Assembly: GCA_020633295.1 (NCBI GenBank)
Contig: JACKDW010000012.1
Span: forward strand, 124,001 to 188,000
Direction: 5' to 3'
DNA length: 64,000 nucleotides
From: Myxococcales bacterium
GTDB taxonomy: Bacteria; Myxococcota_A; Polyangia; Nannocystales; Nannocystaceae
Shown: positions 43,306 to 52,016 of the stretch, piece by piece
How the letters are laid out: every line of letters begins with the position of its first letter
How positions within the stretch are numbered: the first letter of the stretch is position 1
Made by a program: the position numbers and the translations under genes
Notes under the pieces: model-generated
What the model saw: the letters and a program-made list of their open reading frames with translations, nothing else
The model's database searches: none
Told to the model about the DNA's origin: nothing

Positions 43306-45081
43306 ATGACCTCTGCGCCGGATCACCCCCACACCCCCGACGCGAGCGCGCGCCCTTGTGAACGTCGCGCGGCGCTCCTCGGCGCGCTCGCGCTGACCCT
43401 CGCCTGCTCGGGTGACTCGGGCGCCAGCGGCACCGACAGCGCGAACACGAGCGTCGGGCCCGGGGGCACCGACGCGCTGACCACGGGCGCGAGCGTCGGC
43501 GCCACCGAGACCGTCGGCGACACCGACGGGGCGACGGGCGGCGCGACCTCGACCACCGCGGGGGACCCCAGCGACACCGACAGCGCCGGCAGCTCGAGCG
43601 GCGTCGGGCCGAAGTTCGACGTCGGGCCCGGCGAGACCGAGGGCGAGACCGAGGGCGAGACCGGCGTCGTCCCGAGCTGCAAGGTCGTCGACGACATGAA
43701 CGCGGTCCCCGACTGCGACGAGACCGCGCCGCCCGACGCCTTCGAGCTCGACCTGCAGTGGTCCTGGGACGGCCCCGACGGCTACAGCGAGAGCATGGTG
43801 ATCACGCTCGTCGCCAACCTCACCGACGACGACCAGAACGGCGAGATCGACCTGTGCGACGTGCCCGACATCATCATCACGACCTACGCCGGCAACGCGA
43901 CGAGCGGGCGCATCTACGTGCTCGACGGCGAGACCGGCGCTGAGCACTTTCACACCGAGACGCCGCTGTACGGCTACATGACGCCGGCCGTCGGCGACAT
44001 CGACGGCGACGGCCTGCCCGAGATCGTCGCCCAGGGCGCCGGCTTCAACGTCGTCGCCTTCGAGCACGACGGCGCGCTCAAGTGGACCGGCGCGGTCTGG
44101 CCCGAGGTCGACGCGAAGTACGGCGCGCTCGCGCTCGCCGACGTCGACGCCGACGGCGACGTCGAGATCATCGCCGGCAACCTGCTGCTCGATCACCTGG
44201 GCAACCAGCTGCAGGCGTTCCCGGACATCGCCGGCGTCTCGGGATTCGGCAACTCGTCGGCCGCGGCCGACCTCGACGGCGACGGCGACCTCGAGATCAT
44301 CCTCGGGCGCAGCGCGTGGCACCACGACGGCGGCGTCTACTACAACAACCCCCAGCTCGCCGCCGGCATCCCGACGATCGCGGACATCGACGGCGACGGG
44401 CAGCCCGAGGTCCTGCTGCACTCGGGGCAGGGGATCTCGATCCTCGAGCACGACGGCACGCCGACGACCGTCGAGCAGCGCCCGACCGGCGCGAGCGCGT
44501 CGAACAACGCCTGGCACCGGCCCTCGTGCGTGCACGACTTCGACGGCAACGGCGACCCCGAGATCGGCGTGAGCGCCTCGGACAAGTACGGCGTGTTCGA
44601 GCCCGACCTCACCTGGCAGTGGCTCGCCAACGTCGCCGACGGGACCGGCGTCGCCTCCGGCACCGCCTTCGACTTCCTCGGCGACGGCGGCGCGGAGGCC
44701 ATGTACGCCGACGAGACCAAGCTGTTCATCTTCGACTCGAGCGGCGGGATCCTGCTCGAGGACCTCCGCTCGAGCCGCACGCTGATCGAGTACCCCGTCG
44801 TCGCCGACGTCGACAACGACGGCTCCGCCGAGATCGTCGTCGTCAGCAACGAGGGCTTCGGCGGGCAGACGGCGCCCACGGTGCAGGTGTTCCGCGACAT
44901 CGAGGACCGCTGGATCCAGGCCCGCCGGATCTGGAACCAGCACAGCTATCACGTGACCAACGTGCGCGAGGACGGCACGATCCCCTCGCCCGAACCGGCG
45001 CACTGGCAGGACCTCAACACCTTCCGGACCAACGCGCAGATCGAGAACGGCGGCGTGTGCAAGCCGCTCCCGCCGGGCTAG
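43306..45081 (+). CDS. FG-GAP/VCBS-repeat lipoprotein
   Basis: 591 aa. Lipobox LTLAC, an 80-residue Thr/Ser/Asp/Gly linker, then at least six repeats with calcium-binding DxDxDG loops (VGDIDGDGLPEI, LADVDADGDVEI, AADLDGDGDLEI, IADIDGDGQPEV, VHDFDGNGDPEI, VADVDNDGSAEI), the signature of FG-GAP beta propellers. The C-terminal segment (IWNQHSYHVTNVREDG) occurs in myxobacterial members. Likely a surface adhesion or binding protein needing Ca2+. Confidence 0.85.
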   Translation: MTSAPDHPHTPDASARPCERRAALLGALALTLACSGDSGASGTDSANTSVGPGGTDALTTGASVGATETVGDTDGATGGATSTTAGDPSDTDSAGSSSGVGPKFDVGPGETEGETEGETGVVPSCKVVDDMNAVPDCDETAPPDAFELDLQWSWDGPDGYSESMVITLVANLTDDDQNGEIDLCDVPDIIITTYAGNATSGRIYVLDGETGAEHFHTETPLYGYMTPAVGDIDGDGLPEIVAQGAGFNVVAFEHDGALKWTGAVWPEVDAKYGALALADVDADGDVEIIAGNLLLDHLGNQLQAFPDIAGVSGFGNSSAAADLDGDGDLEIILGRSAWHHDGGVYYNNPQLAAGIPTIADIDGDGQPEVLLHSGQGISILEHDGTPTTVEQRPTGASASNNAWHRPSCVHDFDGNGDPEIGVSASDKYGVFEPDLTWQWLANVADGTGVASGTAFDFLGDGGAEAMYADETKLFIFDSSGGILLEDLRSSRTLIEYPVVADVDNDGSAEIVVVSNEGFGGQTAPTVQVFRDIEDRWIQARRIWNQHSYHVTNVREDGTIPSPEPAHWQDLNTFRTNAQIENGGVCKPLPPG

Positions 45082-45422
45082 TCGCGCTCGCGCTCGGCGG
45101 CAATAGACGCACTTATCGGCTACTTGAAAGCGTGTTTGACTACTTCTTTGGCGATCCCTTCGAGCGAACCACCCTTCTCGATTGCTTTTTCGAGGAGCGA
45201 CATTGCGCTCTGCTGCCGGATCCCCTTTTCATCTGTTATTGGGTTTGCGTCTCTGCAGGTGAAGACGTCAGGTTGTTCTTCGCGTCGTCGCGCGCGCCCG
45301 ACCGTCCGGCGGTCCACGGCCGCGTAGCGCGAGCGCGCTCGTACTTCGGCCAGCGGGCGCGAGCACTCGGGCCACGCTCCCGGTGGGGATCATCACCGTC
45401 ACGGCCCCGCCGCGCTGACGCG
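45082..45422. other. 341-bp intergenic region containing a low-GC patch
   Basis: Between the FG-GAP lipoprotein stop and the stop of the serpin-like/LRR gene. Apart from the low-GC ORF fragment I see no gene, repeat or hairpin. Confidence 0.5.
45120..45317 (-). CDS. Low-GC small ORF, possible gene remnant
   Basis: 65 codons; only the last 35 or so look protein-like (QQSAMSLLEKAIEKGG, KEVVKHAFK). The DNA between about 45106 and 45260 is visibly less GC-rich than everything around it, with AAA/GAA codons seldom used elsewhere in the window. No ribosome site or family is recognised. I read it as the end of a foreign or decayed gene; it could also be a short real gene starting at MSLLEK. Confidence 0.35.
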   Translation of the reverse strand: MDRRTVGRARRREEQPDVFTCRDANPITDEKGIRQQSAMSLLEKAIEKGGSLEGIAKEVVKHAFK

Positions 45423-47276
45423 CTAGTGCCTCGGGGGTAGCCAGTACGTGATGTACGGCGAGGCCTCCAGCGCCGCGTAGCCGCGGTCTCCGACGCGTCG
45501 GAACGGGAGGTTGAGGCGGCGGAGGCCCGCGAGCTGCGAGGCCTCGGCCAGCGCGATGACGCCGTCGTCGGTGATCGCCGTGCACGAGAGGTCGAGCAGC
45601 TTGAGCCCGCGCAGCGCCGCGCAGCGGGCCAGCGCCCGCGCGCCCCGGTCCGTGATCGCGCGGCTGCGCAGCCACAGGTGGGTCAGCGACGACGTCACGC
45701 GGTCGAGCAGCGCCTCGAGGCAGGCGTCCGAGAACTCCTCCTCCTCGATGTAGACGCGCGCCAGCGACGGGAAGCGCTCGACCTCGGCGAACATCTCCGG
45801 GGCGCACGCGAGCCTGCAGACCTCCACGGCCAGGATCGTCAGCGTGTCTGGCAGCGCCGCGAACAGGCCGCGCGCGTCGCCGACGTGACCGTGCACCAGC
45901 GTCAGCGACGTGAGCTTCGGGAACTCGCACGCGGCGAGGTACGGGCCGAGGGGGTCCTCGCCGTCGCCGAAGAACCGCGAGAGGTCGCTGTACGCGATGG
46001 TGAGGCGCTCGAGCGCCCGCCAATCGCCGTCGGCCAGCGCGCGGAAGCTCTCGCCGACGGCCTCGACGTCGCGGAAGTGCAGCGACTCGATCGCGAGCGC
46101 GCGGCTCGCCTGCGCGAACACCGGGACGAGGCCGCGCGGCATGAGCCCGTCGACCACCTCGAGCTCGCGCGGGCGCTGACGCGCGAGCTTGTCCGCGAGC
46201 GCCTCGAGGTCCAGCGCTCGGCGCTCGGGTCGCCAGCTCTCGGGGCAGCGCACGCGCAGCTTCGCGGCGCGCTCGAGCAGCTCCGGCGTCTCGATCCACG
46301 CCGCGAGCAGCGGCACGTCGCCGTCGCGCTGCAGCATCAGCACGAGGAACGGCCGGTCGACGACGAACCGGCGCAGGCGCGTCGCGCAGCCGCCGAGCGC
46401 GAACACGCTCTTGAGGTCCGCGCCGTTCTCGTCGAGGCGAAACATCACCGTCTGCGCGCCGCGCCCAAAGCCCTCGCCCGCAAAGCCCTCGTTGTCCAGC
46501 GCGAGGCCGGTGAGCTCGAGCAGCTCCCGCTCGAGCGCGATGTCGACGACCGGGATCTCGAGCGACTCCATGTCCGCGAGCTCGCTGTCCGGATGGTCAC
46601 GCGCGTCGGGGCGCAGGCGCGCGAGCACGTCGTCGACCGTGTCGCCCAGCGTCGCGCCCGGCGCGACGCTGGCGACGATGACCCGCGCGCGCTCCGGCGC
46701 GCCGAGCAGCTCGACGATCCAGCCGCGCGCCCACACCTCGTCGGGCTCATCGTGGTAGGGCGCGTGGATCAGCACGCTCTGCAGGCGCGGGTCGCCTTGG
46801 GCGAATTGCTTCAAGCCGAAGCTGTGGACGAGCTCGCCGCCGAACTCGAGGGGATCGGCGAGGCGGTCGAGCGGGCGCTCGAACTTCAGCGTCGCGCGCA
46901 GCTGGCAGTACGCGAACAGCCCCGGCGCGGGCACGAGCCCCTCGGCCGCGCTGGCGAACTTCTCCTGGCACTCGGCGTGGAGCGCCGCGTCCACCTCGGC
47001 GCTCCAGCGCCCCGCCGCGGCCACGTAGAAGCGCTCGTCGATCGCGCCTGTGTCGACGCGCGAGCGCGCGACGGCCTCGAGCGCGGCGCGCGTGTCCTCG
47101 GGCGGCGCCGCGAAGCGCAGCGGACCGCCGAGCGCGCGCTCGATCCGCGCGAGCGCGAGCTCGCTGGTGACGCACCACAGCAGGTTCTGACCTGGCTCAT
47201 GGGGCTGCTCGAGGTGCAGGGAGAGCGTCGTCTCCTGCAGCGGGGCGCCATCTCGTCCGCGCGGCTTCACGACCAC
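45423..47276 (-). CDS. Serpin-like domain fused to leucine-rich repeats
   Basis: 617 aa, GTG start. The first 320 residues resemble a degenerate serpin: FAYCQLRATLKFERPLDRL (serpin s4/s6A-like), a reactive-loop hinge equivalent MFRLDENGADLKS, and the C-terminal signature FVVDRPFLVLMLQRDG (serpins: ADRPFLFLI). The remaining 290 residues carry leucine-rich repeats (LRGLKLLDLSCTAITDDGVI, LAGLRRLNLPFRRVGDRG). There is no signal peptide, so it is probably cytoplasmic. The loop after the hinge is short, so classic protease trapping is unlikely; the domain may be a scaffold. The serpin assignment rests on motifs seen by eye. Confidence 0.6.
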   Translation of the reverse strand: MVVKPRGRDGAPLQETTLSLHLEQPHEPGQNLLWCVTSELALARIERALGGPLRFAAPPEDTRAALEAVARSRVDTGAIDERFYVAAAGRWSAEVDAALHAECQEKFASAAEGLVPAPGLFAYCQLRATLKFERPLDRLADPLEFGGELVHSFGLKQFAQGDPRLQSVLIHAPYHDEPDEVWARGWIVELLGAPERARVIVASVAPGATLGDTVDDVLARLRPDARDHPDSELADMESLEIPVVDIALERELLELTGLALDNEGFAGEGFGRGAQTVMFRLDENGADLKSVFALGGCATRLRRFVVDRPFLVLMLQRDGDVPLLAAWIETPELLERAAKLRVRCPESWRPERRALDLEALADKLARQRPRELEVVDGLMPRGLVPVFAQASRALAIESLHFRDVEAVGESFRALADGDWRALERLTIAYSDLSRFFGDGEDPLGPYLAACEFPKLTSLTLVHGHVGDARGLFAALPDTLTILAVEVCRLACAPEMFAEVERFPSLARVYIEEEEFSDACLEALLDRVTSSLTHLWLRSRAITDRGARALARCAALRGLKLLDLSCTAITDDGVIALAEASQLAGLRRLNLPFRRVGDRGYAALEASPYITYWLPPRH

Positions 47277-47298
47277 GCGTCGAGTATAGAGACGCGGA

Positions 47299-47336
47299 CG
47301 CGGACCGTCGAGCTGTCGCCAGCTCGACGGTCCGCG
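47299..47336. promoter_or_regulatory. 16-bp perfect stem-loop upstream of the serpin-like/LRR gene
   Basis: Arms 47299-47314 and 47321-47336 pair perfectly around a 6-nt loop, 22 nt before the GTG start of the minus-strand gene. No T run follows on either strand. It may be a leader structure, or the end of an upstream transcript. Confidence 0.6.
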
Positions 47337-48075
47337 GCGGCGATGCGCGTCTCCTCCTTCCTTCCGTGGTTCGTGCGTGTGATCTCGTGGTCTCTCGTTC
47401 GGGTCGTCTCGTGTGGTCGCGTGGTCGCGCGGAAAAACCTCCGCGCGGCCGCGAGCGCATCCGGACGATCAGGAACAGACGAGCTCGCGGTCGCGCAGAG
47501 GGCTCGAGGAGAGTCAGTCGGGCGGGCGGTGTAGGTCCTCCATGGTTGTGTCGTTTCGGGGGGCGCGCTCGACTCGCGCGGGTCGTGGTTCTTGTTGGTG
47601 TTCGTCACGCGGGCGGGTCGTCAGCGCGGGCGTGTGGGCGCGCGCGGGGACTCGCGCGGGGTGGGCTCGCGGTGCACGGTGAGCGCGTCACACAGCGAGC
47701 CGCCGCGGCGCGGCAGCCCGGCGCAGCGCGAGCTCGGGGGCGGGGCGCGCGGCCTTCGTGGTCCTCGCGGTCCTCGCAGCCCGCGTGACCCTCAGGGTCG
47801 GTGGGAGCGCGCGCGCGTCGGCGTCGCCCGCTCGAGCGAGTCCCTGAGCGAGGCGCGGTCGCGGGTGGATGGGTGATCTCGGGGCGCGTGGTGGTGCTCA
47901 TGGTGACTTCGCTCGAGCGGGCGGGTGTCGCCGTCTCGCTCGTCGTGCCCATGACATACGCAAGCCCCGTGCCGGGCCGCGCGGGCCCGAGATCACGGGG
48001 GGAGTCGTCGAGACTGGACGGAGTGCGCCGTGTTGATCCGAGCCAGCGTGTCAGGCTGACACATCGCGGCGCGCG
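47337..48075. other. 739-bp region without a convincing gene
   Basis: Several ORFs cross this stretch on both strands, but none has family-like composition, a good start or partner motifs. Part of it (47366-47440) is skewed, rich in GT/TC on the plus strand with repeated cgtggtc-like words. The start of one minus-strand ORF (from ATG 47952) has plausible codon use for about 40 residues and then becomes Arg/Ala-rich, so a decayed gene is possible. Confidence 0.45.
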
Positions 48076-48552
48076 TCAGTCCGCGAGGCCGCGGTCGCGC
48101 ACCACCATGACCGTCGTCGTCATGGTCGCCACGAGCTTGCGCGCCTCGCCGTCTGGCTTTTCGAACACGTCACCCGTGCACACCATGATCGTCGCGCCGG
48201 CGCGCTTGACCGCGCCGACGGCGGAGAAGCGCGGGCCGCGGGCGGGCGCGAGCAGGTTGACCTTGTACTCGACCGTGAGCACCGCGGCCTCGGCCGGCAT
48301 CAGCGTCAGCGCCGCGTAGCCGCACGCGCTGTCGAGCGCCGAGGCGATCGCGCCGGCGTGCAGGAAGCCGTGCTGCTGCGTGAGCGACTCGTCGAACGCG
48401 AGCGCGACCTCGACGAGGCCAGGCTCGACGCGCGCGAGCTTGGCCCCGAGCGTCTGCATGAACGGCTGGCGCGCGAAGCTTCGCTCGACGCGCGCGCGAA
48501 AGTCAGGGTCCTGCGGCTGAGAGTGCGGTGAGTCAGGGCGTCGTGAATCCAT
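48076..48552 (-). CDS. PaaI-type hotdog thioesterase
   Basis: 158 aa. The hotdog fold of the PaaI/DUF4442 type is shown by QQHGFLHAGAIASALDSACG (catalytic HGG-like loop), LTVEYKVNLLAPARG and a long C-terminal strand. Family members hydrolyse acyl-CoA or hydroxyaryl-CoA thioesters. The usual PaaI motif HGGxxxxLxD reads HAGAIASALD here, still in the family range. The first 15 residues are likely disordered. No pathway neighbours are present. Confidence 0.85.
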   Translation of the reverse strand: MDSRRPDSPHSQPQDPDFRARVERSFARQPFMQTLGAKLARVEPGLVEVALAFDESLTQQHGFLHAGAIASALDSACGYAALTLMPAEAAVLTVEYKVNLLAPARGPRFSAVGAVKRAGATIMVCTGDVFEKPDGEARKLVATMTTTVMVVRDRGLAD

Positions 48553-48618
48553 GGGGGGCGCGTGCAGTGTACGCGGGTCCGCGCGCGCGCGTCGGCGAAG
48601 CTGACCGGGCGCGCGCGC

Positions 48619-49128
48619 CTACCAGAACGCCGGGCGCTCGGGCAGCGCCGCGTCGCAGCGCGAGCACGCGCGGTGATCATCGGAGACGTCCTCGAGCGCG
48701 GCGCAGGCGGTGCAGCGCACCCACAGCCGCCCGATCCGTGCGGGCGTCCACACGCTCGTCCAGACGCTGGCGACGAAGTCCTCGCTCATCAGCTCCCGCA
48801 TCGCGCGCGCGTGGTGCTTGCCGAGCGCCCGCTTCATGGCGGCCTCGTCCTCCCACGCCGTCACCGTGAAGCCGCGCAGCCCGATGAAGCCGGTGACGAT
48901 CGAGATGAAGCCCGGCTCGGCCAGGAAGTCCTGCACGTTCCGCTGCGCGTGCGCGCGGATGCGGTCGCGCTCGTCGGGGTCGCGGCCGGCGATCCACGTC
49001 AGCGCGACGACGCCGGGCGGCCGCGGGTTGCCGGACGCGACGCGCGTCGAGTAGCCGAAGCGTGCCGGCCCGCGCTCAATCGGCTCCGCGAGCGCGAGCG
49101 CCACGAGCTCTTCCGGTGTGATCGCCAT
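48619..49128 (-). CDS. ABM-like monooxygenase-domain protein with C-terminal zinc ribbon
   Basis: 169 aa, ATG 49128. Residues about 30-125 resemble the dimeric alpha/beta barrel of antibiotic-biosynthesis-monooxygenase/DUF3291-type proteins (ALTWIAGRDPDERDRIRAHA, FTVTAWEDEAAMKRAL, HARAMRELM). The C-terminal 40 residues form a zinc ribbon (VRCTACAALE, RACSRCDAALP). The combination is unusual. It starts 9 bp after the DJ-1/PfpI gene and is thus in its operon, suggesting a shared stress or detoxification role. Confidence 0.7.
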   Translation of the reverse strand: MAITPEELVALALAEPIERGPARFGYSTRVASGNPRPPGVVALTWIAGRDPDERDRIRAHAQRNVQDFLAEPGFISIVTGFIGLRGFTVTAWEDEAAMKRALGKHHARAMRELMSEDFVASVWTSVWTPARIGRLWVRCTACAALEDVSDDHRACSRCDAALPERPAFW

Positions 49129-49137
49129 GGCGCCTCC

Positions 49138-49884
49138 TCACCGGCCGAGCGCCGCGATCACGAGCTCCGCCGCGGCCGCGCCGGAGAACTGCTGCTGCCC
49201 GGTCACGAGCAGGCCGTCGCGCACCGCGAACGCGCGGAAGCGCTGGTCGACGACGAAGTTGGTGTCCTCGAGCGCGCGCGCGTCGTCCTCGATCCAGAAC
49301 GGCTGCAGGCGCTGCCCGACGAAGCTGTCGGCGAAGCGCTCCTCGCTGTTGGCGAAGCCGGTCCAGGTCTTGCCTCGGACCAGCAGCTCGCCGCTTCGGA
49401 GCCGCGTCTCGAGCAGCACGCAGGTCGCGTGGCAGACCAGCGCCGTGACCTTCCCCGCCTCGTAGAACGCGGCGACCAGCCGCTGCAGCGCCGCGTTGTC
49501 GCGGAAGGTGAACATCGGCGACTGCCCGCCGACGAGGAACAGCGCGTCGTAGCCCTGCGGGCGCACGTCCGCGATGCTCTTGGTGTCCTCGAGCAGCGCG
49601 CGGTGCCGCGGCGACGTCTTGAAGCCGAGGCTGAGGAGGTCGTCGGCCGAGTAGCCGCTCGCGTCCTGGGGGTCGCTGTAGCCGTCGGCCTGCAGCGCGC
49701 CGCCCTCGGGGCTGCGGAGCTCGACCTCGTAGCCGGCCTCGGTGAACGCCCAGTAGGGGTGCGTCAGCTCGGCCCACCAGAACCCGACGGGCCAGCCGGT
49801 CACGGTCGACGTCGCGGGGTTGGCCGCGATCATGAGGATCCGCTTCTTGGCGGAGGGGGCGGTGACGTTGATGTTCGCGCTCAT
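49138..49884 (-). CDS. DJ-1/PfpI-family (type 1 glutamine amidotransferase-like) protein
   Basis: 248 aa. ATG 49884 has caggag at the right distance. The nucleophile elbow is ALVCHATCVLL (Cys near 135), and YDALFLVGGQSPMF gives the oxyanion region. The length and the preserved N-terminal GFWWAELTHPYWAFTEAGYEV place it with the Hsp31/HchA-like glyoxalase-III branch. These proteins act on glyoxals or as chaperones. It lies between a LysR gene and the ABM-like gene, all on one strand. Confidence 0.9.
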   Translation of the reverse strand: MSANINVTAPSAKKRILMIAANPATSTVTGWPVGFWWAELTHPYWAFTEAGYEVELRSPEGGALQADGYSDPQDASGYSADDLLSLGFKTSPRHRALLEDTKSIADVRPQGYDALFLVGGQSPMFTFRDNAALQRLVAAFYEAGKVTALVCHATCVLLETRLRSGELLVRGKTWTGFANSEERFADSFVGQRLQPFWIEDDARALEDTNFVVDQRFRAFAVRDGLLVTGQQQFSGAAAAELVIAALGR

Positions 49885-49992
49885 GTGACTCCTGCGTGGG
49901 GACGCCTCGCGTCTCTCCACCGCCACTGTGGGCCGCAGGTTCATGTGCAGCAACAGAACATTAGTGAATGTATAGTTAAGTATTTTGCAAGT

Positions 49993-50976
49993 TTACGCCT
50001 TGCGACGCCGCCGTCGCGCGCGCCCGGTCGTCGGGTCCGTTGGGCCGAGCCGGCGACGCGGCTCCGGGTGCGCGAGCCCGCCCTGCGCGCGCGTGGTCGC
50101 GAGCAGCGTCTCGCGCAGCCAGCGGTGCGCCCGGTCGCCGTCGAAGCGCGGGTGCCAGACCATGCTGAGCGCGAAGGGCTCGAGCGGCAGCGGCGGCGCG
50201 AGCACCCGGAGGCCGAGCCGGGCCGCGTCGCGCCGCGCGAGCCGCTCGGAGATCGTCAGGATGTAGTCGGAGCGCGCGGTCATCTCGAGCGCGATCTGGA
50301 AGTACGGGACCGCGCGGGCGACGCGGCGCGAGAGCCCGCGCGCGGCGAGCAGCTCGTCGATATAGCCACCAGGTCGCCCGCGCGGCGCGACCTGGACGTG
50401 CTCGAGCGCGGTGTACTGCGCGAGCGTGAGCCGCCGCCGGACGACCGGGTGGTCGTCCCGGAGCACGCACACGAGCCGCTCGCTGATGATCGGCAGCGTC
50501 TTGAGCTCGGGCGGCAGCGGGCCGTAGATGCCGACCGCGAGGTCGGTGACGCCGTCGCGCAGGCGCGCGTCATCGTCGAGCGCGTTCGGGATCACGCGGA
50601 GGTCGAGCCCCGGCGCCGCGTCGCGCACGGCCTGCTCGAACGGCGCGCCGAACACCGCGAGCACGTAGTCGGTCATGCTCAGCGTGAACGCGCGCGACAG
50701 CGTCCGCGGGTCGAAGGTCGCGGGCGCCTCGAACACGCGCGCGGCCGCGGCCACGGCGTCGCGCACCCGCGGGCGCAGCGACTCGGCGCGCGGGGTCAGC
50801 ACCATCCCGCGACCCGCCCGAACGAGCAGGTCATCACCGAGGCGCTCGCGCAGGCGCGCGAGCGCGTGGCTGACCGCCGGCGTCGACAGCCCGAGGCGCC
50901 GCGCCGCCCCGCTGACGCTGCTCTCCTGCAGCAGCGCGTCGAGGGTCACGAGCGCGCCGAGATCCGTGGATTCCAT
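49993..50976 (-). CDS. LysR-family transcriptional regulator
   Basis: 327 aa. N-terminal winged helix-turn-helix (LVTLDALLQESSVSGAARRL, STPAVSHALARLRERLGDDL) and the usual substrate-binding domain (NALDDDARLRDGVTDLAVGI). The closest group by sight is NodD/NahR/SyrM-like (LVRAGRGMVLTPRAESL). The Arg/Lys-rich C-terminal tail (about 25 residues) is extra. It probably controls the DJ-1 and ABM-like genes 109 bp downstream and itself. Confidence 0.92.
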   Translation of the reverse strand: MESTDLGALVTLDALLQESSVSGAARRLGLSTPAVSHALARLRERLGDDLLVRAGRGMVLTPRAESLRPRVRDAVAAAARVFEAPATFDPRTLSRAFTLSMTDYVLAVFGAPFEQAVRDAAPGLDLRVIPNALDDDARLRDGVTDLAVGIYGPLPPELKTLPIISERLVCVLRDDHPVVRRRLTLAQYTALEHVQVAPRGRPGGYIDELLAARGLSRRVARAVPYFQIALEMTARSDYILTISERLARRDAARLGLRVLAPPLPLEPFALSMVWHPRFDGDRAHRWLRETLLATTRAQGGLAHPEPRRRLGPTDPTTGRARRRRRKA

Positions 50977-50980
50977 ACAA

Positions 50981-51006
50981 TGCAATATATCAGTATATAT
51001 GTTGCA
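50981..51006. promoter_or_regulatory. AT-rich palindrome at the LysR promoter
   Basis: TGCAA (50981-50985) and TTGCA (51002-51006) flank a TA-rich spacer with internal symmetry, directly before the LysR start. A similar AT-rich patch at 49957-49992 with an imperfect CATT/AATG palindrome and a TTGCAA word precedes the DJ-1 gene. Both are good LysR-box candidates. Confidence 0.55.
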
Positions 51007-51172
51007 CAGACTCTGGGTGCTCGGCGAGCTGAAGGGAGGCGTCTCGAGTTCGCGCCGCGGCGCGAGGCCGTCAACCGCGTTGGCGCGACCCGTCGCGCGT
51101 CGCAACCTGGTTGCCGCGGGCGCGCGGAATTACGGCGAATTCCTCGGCCTCGAGCTTGCAAGATCAGGCGTG

Positions 51173-52009
51173 ATGCACGGGGCACGGCGCGGAGTAGTGA
51201 TGGGCGCAGGGGCGCTGGCGGTGGCGCTGCTCGGCGCCTGCGGGCCGACGGGCGGCGACACGGAGACCGACTCGGCGACCGAGTCGGGGACCGGCGCGAC
51301 GACCGAGGCGAGCGACACCTCGACCGGAGCGCCCGACGCGCTGTGCGAGGCGCCGCCGGATCCCGACGCGCCCGACCCCGTGTCCCCGGACGTGAGCTGT
51401 GAGCAGCTGGCGACGCCCGAGACCGCGGGCGACGCGATGATCGAGATCGTGATCCGCAACGCGGGCGACGAGCCGCTGCTCGTCTACGACCGCGTCAGCG
51501 GCTGCAAGCACGCCGCGCGCTACTACAGCCTCGAGGGCAGCGCGGGCGGGCGTCACCTCTCGCTGCCGTTCACGAATTGCGCGCTCGAGTGGCCCGGCTG
51601 CGCGGCCGCGATCGACGGCGGCGACTGCCTGCTGTGTCAGACCCTCGTCAATCCGATCTACGTCGCGCCGGGCGGCTCCTTCGTATCCGAGTGGGACGGG
51701 CTGCTGCTCGCCGACGTCGAGGCGCCCGAGGGCTGCCTGCTCGAGGGCTTCGAGGGGGCCTGCGCGACCACGGCGCAGGCTGGCGCCGGGGACTACACCC
51801 TCACGGCCGCGGCCGCGCGGGCGGCTGACTGCGACGAGGCCGCGGGCACCTGCGTGGACGCGAGCGACTGCGAGGGCGGCGAGCTCGACGAGCGCGGCGC
51901 CTGCCAGCTCGTGACCGAGGAGCCCCTCGCGCTGCCGACGACCGAGACGGCGACGGCCCGCTGGAACGGTCTCTGCGGACAGATCGAGCTAGTGTTCGCG
52001 GGCGCGTGA
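51173..52009 (+). CDS. Cys-containing lipoprotein of unknown function
   Basis: 278 aa; ATG 51173 (51200 also possible). Lipobox LLGAC, a Thr/Ser/Asp linker, then a domain with IEIVIRNAGDEPLLVYDRVS and about ten Cys in the mature part (GCKHAARYYS, GCAAAIDGGDCLLCQ). The first part resembles an immunoglobulin-like strand pair. I do not recognise the family. Its start region follows the divergent LysR promoter by about 170 bp. Confidence 0.7.
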   Translation: MHGARRGVVMGAGALAVALLGACGPTGGDTETDSATESGTGATTEASDTSTGAPDALCEAPPDPDAPDPVSPDVSCEQLATPETAGDAMIEIVIRNAGDEPLLVYDRVSGCKHAARYYSLEGSAGGRHLSLPFTNCALEWPGCAAAIDGGDCLLCQTLVNPIYVAPGGSFVSEWDGLLLADVEAPEGCLLEGFEGACATTAQAGAGDYTLTAAAARAADCDEAAGTCVDASDCEGGELDERGACQLVTEEPLALPTTETATARWNGLCGQIELVFAGA

Positions 52010-52016
52010 GCGGGGG

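Noticed and set aside
47605..47952. Minus-strand 115-codon ORF starting MGTTSETATPARSSEV
   Set aside because: Plausible first 40 residues but then Arg/Ala-rich shadow-like sequence, and no ribosome site; mentioned only as possible decayed gene.
48562..51402. Plus-strand ORF of 946 codons across three minus-strand genes
   Set aside because: Runs antisense to the ABM-like, DJ-1 and LysR genes, all with recognised motifs and ribosome sites.
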